A DNA stretch of 7,727 nt, from assembly GCA_902826155.1 (NCBI GenBank), contig CADEDU010000157.1, forward strand, positions 1 through 7,727. The letters run 5' to 3'. The notes beneath the pieces were generated by a model, which was not told the DNA's origin, made no database searches, and saw nothing but the letters and a program-made list of their open reading frames with translations. The translations under genes were made by a program, and so were the position numbers. Shown here piece by piece: positions 5,604-7,727 of the stretch (position 1 is its first letter; each line of letters starts with the position of its first letter). Origin of the DNA: an uncultured beta proteobacterium (GTDB lineage: Bacteria > Pseudomonadota > Gammaproteobacteria > Burkholderiales > SG8-39).

Positions 5604-5951
5604 TCAGTTCTGCGGTACAGCGTTACTCGCGTAATTGCGTTCGACGTAGCGCCTCAGTTCGTCGAGCGATATTTCGCCGTCCCGATTGCCATCGATATCC
5701 AGAAAGCGCGCTTCCATATCAACATCACCCCTCACCTCAGCCCAGGTGAGTTTGCCATCCTTGTCGCGGTCCAATGCCTCGAATCGGGCGATGTCTCGCG
5801 CCGCGGCTTGCCTGTTGTAGTGTTCTCGGTCTTGTCCCAGAACGGCGGCCGATGTCACCGATGCCAGGATGCTCAACACGAGCACTGCGCTCGCTAATCC
5901 CGGTCGGATTTCAATTTCCTTCTTCGACCCGAAAGCGTTTGTCTCATTCAT
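5604..5951 (-). CDS. Exported or membrane-anchored EF-hand calcium-binding protein
   Basis: A 115-residue protein with a strong ribosome site (GGAGGG, five bases before the ATG on the minus strand). A hydrophobic segment at about 19-39, after a charged N terminus, is either a signal peptide ending near SAA or VLG, or an N-terminal anchor. Two canonical EF-hand loops follow: DRDKDGKLTWAE at 61-72 and DGNRDGEISLDE at 87-98, each with acidic or Asn ligands at positions 1, 3 and 5, Gly at 6 and Glu at 12. Both should bind calcium, in the periplasm if exported. The second loop is preceded by another Asp at 85. Such small periplasmic EF-hand proteins are common in Proteobacteria and their function is mostly unknown. 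It stands alone, 154 bases upstream of the SHOCT gene on the same strand. Confidence 0.85.
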   Translation of the reverse strand: MNETNAFGSKKEIEIRPGLASAVLVLSILASVTSAAVLGQDREHYNRQAAARDIARFEALDRDKDGKLTWAEVRGDVDMEARFLDIDGNRDGEISLDELRRYVERNYASNAVPQN

Positions 5952-6068
5952 GACAACCCTCCAAGCTTCTCACCCCTCGTGGAACGTGATCCTCCTCGAG
6001 GTTGACCGCTGCCCTCTGCTTTCGCTGCCCGCCGGGGCACACGTCTTGCGGGGAGAAACCCTGCATTG

Positions 6069-6278
6069 CTACTCTTCAAGCGTGAAGCCGATCTTCAGCG
6101 TGACCTGCCAGTGCGAGATCTGTCCGTCTTCGATGTAGCCACGCGTTTCCGTCACGTTGAACCAGTGCATATTGCGAACGGTCTTGGCCGCCTTTTGGAT
6201 GGCGTTCCTGATGGCATCGTCGAAGCTCTTTGTCGACGAACCGGTCAGCTCGAGATGCTTGTAGACGTGATTGGTCAT
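6069..6278 (-). CDS. Dodecin-family flavin-binding protein
   Basis: Dodecins are 65-75 residue proteins that form hollow dodecamers binding flavins (FMN, riboflavin or lumichrome) and in some cases CoA, thought to store or buffer them in the cytoplasm. The 69-residue product matches the family end to end: HVYKHLELTGSS at 4-15, DAIRNAIQKAAKTVRN at 21-36, the flavin-stacking tryptophan 39 in MHWF, RGYIEDG at 46-52, and HWQVTLKIGF at 56-65 in which Gln58 corresponds to the glutamine that contacts the isoalloxazine ring. A good Shine-Dalgarno (AAGGAG) lies about seven bases before the ATG on the minus strand. It is a single gene; nothing nearby belongs to flavin metabolism. Confidence 0.95.
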   Translation of the reverse strand: MTNHVYKHLELTGSSTKSFDDAIRNAIQKAAKTVRNMHWFNVTETRGYIEDGQISHWQVTLKIGFTLEE

Positions 6279-6760
6279 AAAGATCTCCTTTCTCGATGAT
6301 CGTCGCTCGCCTGTTCAAGCGGCTTCACGAAGCTGCTTTCGCCTCCGGCAGCCCATCCTGGCAACCACGATTCATTGGACGCCTTTGTCCCAGGTTCGTT
6401 CCTCCGACGTGACGCAGATAGCCGCTTCGCTTGCTAAAGCGGCCAAATCAGCATCCGTTCCCGTGCGCAGCGTCATCGCCAACCACTCCGCCCGATGATG
6501 GCCGCAAACTCGCCCACGGGTTCGACGCTCGCTCCAGCCCCAGGCTCATCCGACTGAAGCGATCAACGCATCGCTGTGTGCGGCATCGAGCACCGTGCGC
6601 GTGATGCGTCCAAGCAAATGCGGCCGGCCGCATCAGGTGATCGCCGAAGTCGCGCGGCGACGATGCCCGAGGCTCCTTCCCTATCGCCGCTGGGAAGGTA
6701 TGAAGTACCGCGTTGCGTGGTGCGTAGCCGGGCATTCCCGCTGAACATTGCGAGTGGAGG
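6279..6760. other. 482-base stretch with no recognisable gene
   Basis: Reading frames in both directions are short or of composition unlike a protein, and I recognise none. The 6448-6783 minus-strand frame overlaps the end of the methyltransferase gene and has no homologous look. A small hairpin lies at 6421-6443 (stem GCCGCTT / AAGCGGC, nine-base loop). The first ~100 bases should contain the dodecin promoter, but I see no clear hexamers. The rest may be decayed coding sequence. Confidence 0.5.
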
Positions 6761-7651
6761 CTAGCCCACCTCGCCCCGTACACACCAAGACTTTCCTTTC
6801 AGAGTGAAAGGCCCATCCGGCCGATCGCCGAGCATGCGCCGGCGTAGCCGCGATTCAATGTCCTTGCGCCGCTCAGGCGATAGCGATGCGACGAAAGCAC
6901 CGGCGGCGCCTGCCCCTTCGAGGAACGGGAGCCAGTAGTCGTCGAAGTTCAAGTAGTGTTGATCGATGACGAGCGCGTGCTCCTTGACCTCCGTCAGCCC
7001 GGCACTGCGCCAAGCCTCACCTAGTTCACCTTGGCGGGCAAATTTCATATTGCGCTGGTCTTTGGGCGCCATCGAGGGGTCGAGCGCCACCGCTTCGTCC
7101 CAGAAGAAGCGCGCCATCTGCATGCCCTCGTTGTAGTCCCATACGCAGCCACTCACGGTGCCGCCGCGCCGCGTCACCCGGCGCATCTCGGCGATTGCTC
7201 TCATCGGATCCTTGAGGAAGTTGAGGACGAGCAGCGACAGCGTCTGATCGAAGCTCGCGTCGGGAAAGCGCAATGCCTGCCCGTCCCCGACCTCGAAGCT
7301 CACTCGGCCCGCAGCGTTTTTCTTGGCCGCAGCGAGGAATGCTTCGGAGGGATCGATGCCCACGATCTCCGCACGGCGGGTGCGGCTTTCAATGGCGAGC
7401 GCCACCGCCCCCGTCCCGGTGCCCACGTCGAGGACGCGCTGACCGTCGCGCACGCCTGCGAACTCGAGGTAGCCCGGGACCAGGAGCCGGCTCCAGCGAC
7501 CCATGTACCGTTCGTATCCGGCGGCTCTGGAAAACATTTGCGCTTCTTTAGAGGGCAGATTCGCTTCGGTCGCCGGTTTGTCGGCTGCCGGCGCAAGCAT
7601 GCCGTGCCCCCCCAACATGACCGCGGTCACGCCTGCTGCAATGCGATTCAT
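6761..7651 (-). CDS. Class I SAM-dependent methyltransferase with an apparent signal peptide
   Basis: A 296-residue methyltransferase of the UbiE/Methyltransf_11 type. Motif I, VLDVGTGTG, lies at 73-81; the acidic end of strand 2 is D100 in VGIDPSEAFL; a VGDGQALRFPDASFD segment at 121-135 and LNFLKDP at 143-149 complete the SAM-binding half. The entry MFSRAAGYERYMGRWSR (39-55) is typical of a subgroup in which the catalytic domain begins near position 40. Ahead of it, residues 1-23 form a signal-like segment (MNRIAAGVTAVML... ending LAPAA) with a suitable signal peptidase site, which is odd for an enzyme needing cytoplasmic SAM. The start at 7651 has GAGGAG at good spacing; an internal ATG at 7537 (Met39) would give a normal cytosolic protein. 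The substrate cannot be told. It stands alone. Confidence 0.88.
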   Translation of the reverse strand: MNRIAAGVTAVMLGGHGMLAPAADKPATEANLPSKEAQMFSRAAGYERYMGRWSRLLVPGYLEFAGVRDGQRVLDVGTGTGAVALAIESRTRRAEIVGIDPSEAFLAAAKKNAAGRVSFEVGDGQALRFPDASFDQTLSLLVLNFLKDPMRAIAEMRRVTRRGGTVSGCVWDYNEGMQMARFFWDEAVALDPSMAPKDQRNMKFARQGELGEAWRSAGLTEVKEHALVIDQHYLNFDDYWLPFLEGAGAAGAFVASLSPERRKDIESRLRRRMLGDRPDGPFTLKGKSWCVRGEVG

Positions 7652-7704
7652 CGGGTTCTCCTCGCGATTCGAATGGATGGCTGTGGGCTCGGATTGGAGT
7701 CCGC

Positions 7705-7718
7705 CTCGGCATGCCGAG
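7705..7718. promoter_or_regulatory. Perfect 14-base palindrome upstream of the methyltransferase gene
   Basis: CTCGGCATGCCGAG is a perfect inverted repeat centred about 60 bases upstream of the methyltransferase ATG on the minus strand. It may be an operator for a dimeric regulator or part of a terminator of a gene beyond the window; no T run is visible before the window ends. Confidence 0.3.
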
Positions 7719-7727
7719 TCCCGACGA

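Noticed and set aside
6448..6783. Minus-strand frame of 111 codons between the dodecin and methyltransferase genes
   Set aside because: It overlaps the 3' end of the methyltransferase gene in another frame, has no ribosome site and no recognisable sequence.
1..7727. CRISPR array, tRNA, rRNA or insertion sequence
   Set aside because: I saw no regularly spaced repeats, no tRNA-like cloverleaf, no rRNA signature and no transposase or terminal inverted repeats in the window.

Overview
Most of this window looks like a piece of a Gram-negative proteobacterial genome with moderately high GC (about 63% by hand count in 301-600). The signs are a PagP outer-membrane barrel, an outer-membrane lipoprotein of the PqiC type, an MCE lipid-transport operon and an FNR/ANR-type operator. 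I cannot name the genus. The first ~290 bases are different: GC is about 73%, and they hold the 3' end of a ketol-acid reductoisomerase gene and its intrinsic terminator. The permease gene that follows at once seems to have lost its 5' end, so there may be a genomic or assembly junction near 271-297.

Layout. (1) 3-270: ilvC 3' end and terminator. (2) 297-3954, + strand: a tight run of mlaE-like permease (5' truncated), mlaF-like ATPase, mlaD-like MCE protein, PqiC-type lipoprotein and pagP, with gaps or overlaps of -4 to 18 bases. (3) 3960-4157: decayed 3' end of a YcbB-type L,D-transpeptidase gene. (4) 4158-5194: a spacer with a palindrome and an FNR-like box, a small protein with strongly separated charges, and a GNAT acetyltransferase whose 5' end has no normal start and may be frameshifted. 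(5) 5213-7651, - strand: a SHOCT-domain membrane protein, an exported EF-hand protein, a dodecin, a 482-base stretch with no recognisable gene, and a SAM-dependent methyltransferase with an apparent signal peptide.

How the genes fit together. The + strand cluster reads as an outer-membrane lipid homeostasis unit. The MCE permease, ATPase and MlaD-like protein would form an inner-membrane lipid transporter, the lipoprotein would be its outer-membrane partner, and PagP would take an acyl chain from outer-leaflet phospholipid and pass it to lipid A. Joining an MCE transporter and PagP in one apparent operon is the most interesting arrangement here. In this PagP, the residue aligned with the acyl-chain 'ruler' glycine of the E. 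coli enzyme is glutamine, which suggests a different chain-length preference. The leftward genes are small single genes with their own ribosome binding sites and show no common pathway.
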